DNA from: Sordaria brevicollis
Taxonomy: Eukaryota; Ascomycota; Sordariomycetes; Sordariales; Sordariaceae
Assembly: GCA_033439795.1 (NCBI GenBank)
Contig: JAUTDP010000004.1
Span: forward strand, 1,984,001-2,048,000
DNA: 64,000 nt
Direction: 5' to 3'
The notes beneath the pieces are model-generated. The model saw only the letters and a list, made by a program, of their open reading frames with translations. It ran no database searches and was not told where the DNA came from. A program made the position numbers and the translations under genes. Positions 63,729 through 64,000 of this stretch are shown piece after piece; position 1 is the first letter of the stretch, and every line of letters begins with the position of its first letter.

Positions 63729-64000
63729 ATGTCCATCCTCGCCCGGCTAACGGCCAGGTTCAACCAAGCCTACAATGAGCGACCTGGTGCGTTTCTCAAG
63801 TCCCATACTCCTTATGCGACGATTCGAGGGTCGGATGTTTTTGGACGTCACGTAACTCTTTTCGCTGCCATGCGCAACAAACTGCTAACAAAAAGGTTGC
63901 TGGCATGCAGTGCTCACGATGATGGTGACCAATGCGGTCCTAGGTGGAGTCGCCGACACGGTAGCCCAGTCCATCACGGCGGTCCGCGAGCGAGCCGTCC
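63729..64000 (+). CDS. Mpv17/PMP22-family membrane protein (5' end only)
   Basis: Exon 1 (63729-63786) encodes MSILARLTARFNQAYNERP; a 124-nt intron (GTGCGT to GCATGCAG) joins it in phase to 63911 onward, giving VLTMMVTNAVLGGVADTVAQ. This matches the family start: a short amphipathic leader, 'Y...L...P..T......L...GD...Q'. Family members are small four-helix proteins of the inner mitochondrial membrane or peroxisome. The rest lies outside the window, so the subgroup cannot be told. Confidence 0.8.
   Translation, partial: MSILARLTARFNQAYNERPGAFLKSHTPYATIRGSDVFGRHVTLFAAMRNKLLTKRLLACSAHDDGDQCGPRWSRRHGSPVHHGGPRASR

Overview
The window looks like filamentous ascomycete DNA from the Sordariales, most likely Neurospora or a close relative. 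Two kinds of sequence alternate sharply. GC-balanced blocks carry genes with short introns (about 55-125 nt, GTRNGY donors, CTAAC-like branch sites). Very AT-rich blocks are almost free of CA/TG dinucleotides but keep CG, and every recognisable ORF in them is full of TAG/TAA stops. That is the footprint expected of repeat-induced point mutation (RIP). The organism call is inference; no species marker was tested.

Layout. 1-16560 is RIP-degraded repeat DNA: a minus-strand Gypsy relic with readable RT, a long plus-strand relic ORF of uncertain class (9620-13720), a 61-bp tandem repeat and a Gln-rich relic ORF. 16561-35379 is genic: a macro-domain protein (+); a six-exon, 1825-residue minus-strand protein whose HELAH...NEGKAE zinc-protease-like site appears only after splicing, followed by a long disordered tail with RGG repeats; a secreted S41-type protease (+); and translation elongation factor 3 (-). 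35380-46596 appears to be one PIF/Harbinger-type DNA transposon (about 3.5 kb) split by a nested 7.68-kb Gypsy LTR element with 286-bp LTRs and TTATA target-site duplications. 46793-52338 is a Copia LTR element with 194-bp LTRs and CGTCC duplications. From 52344 onward the DNA is genic again: a CsbD-like stress protein (-) with CRE-like sites upstream, an FAD phenol-hydroxylase-type monooxygenase (-), a small two-exon hypothetical gene (+), a frameshifted catechol O-methyltransferase-type gene (+), and the 5' end of an Mpv17/PMP22-family gene (+).

The genes do not form an obvious single pathway. The FAD aromatic hydroxylase and the O-methyltransferase lie about 3 kb apart and could once have acted on related phenolic substrates, but that is only inferred from proximity. 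The strongest leads for something undescribed are the 1825-residue putative metalloprotease with an RGG tail and the nested, dated transposon structure with intact duplications.
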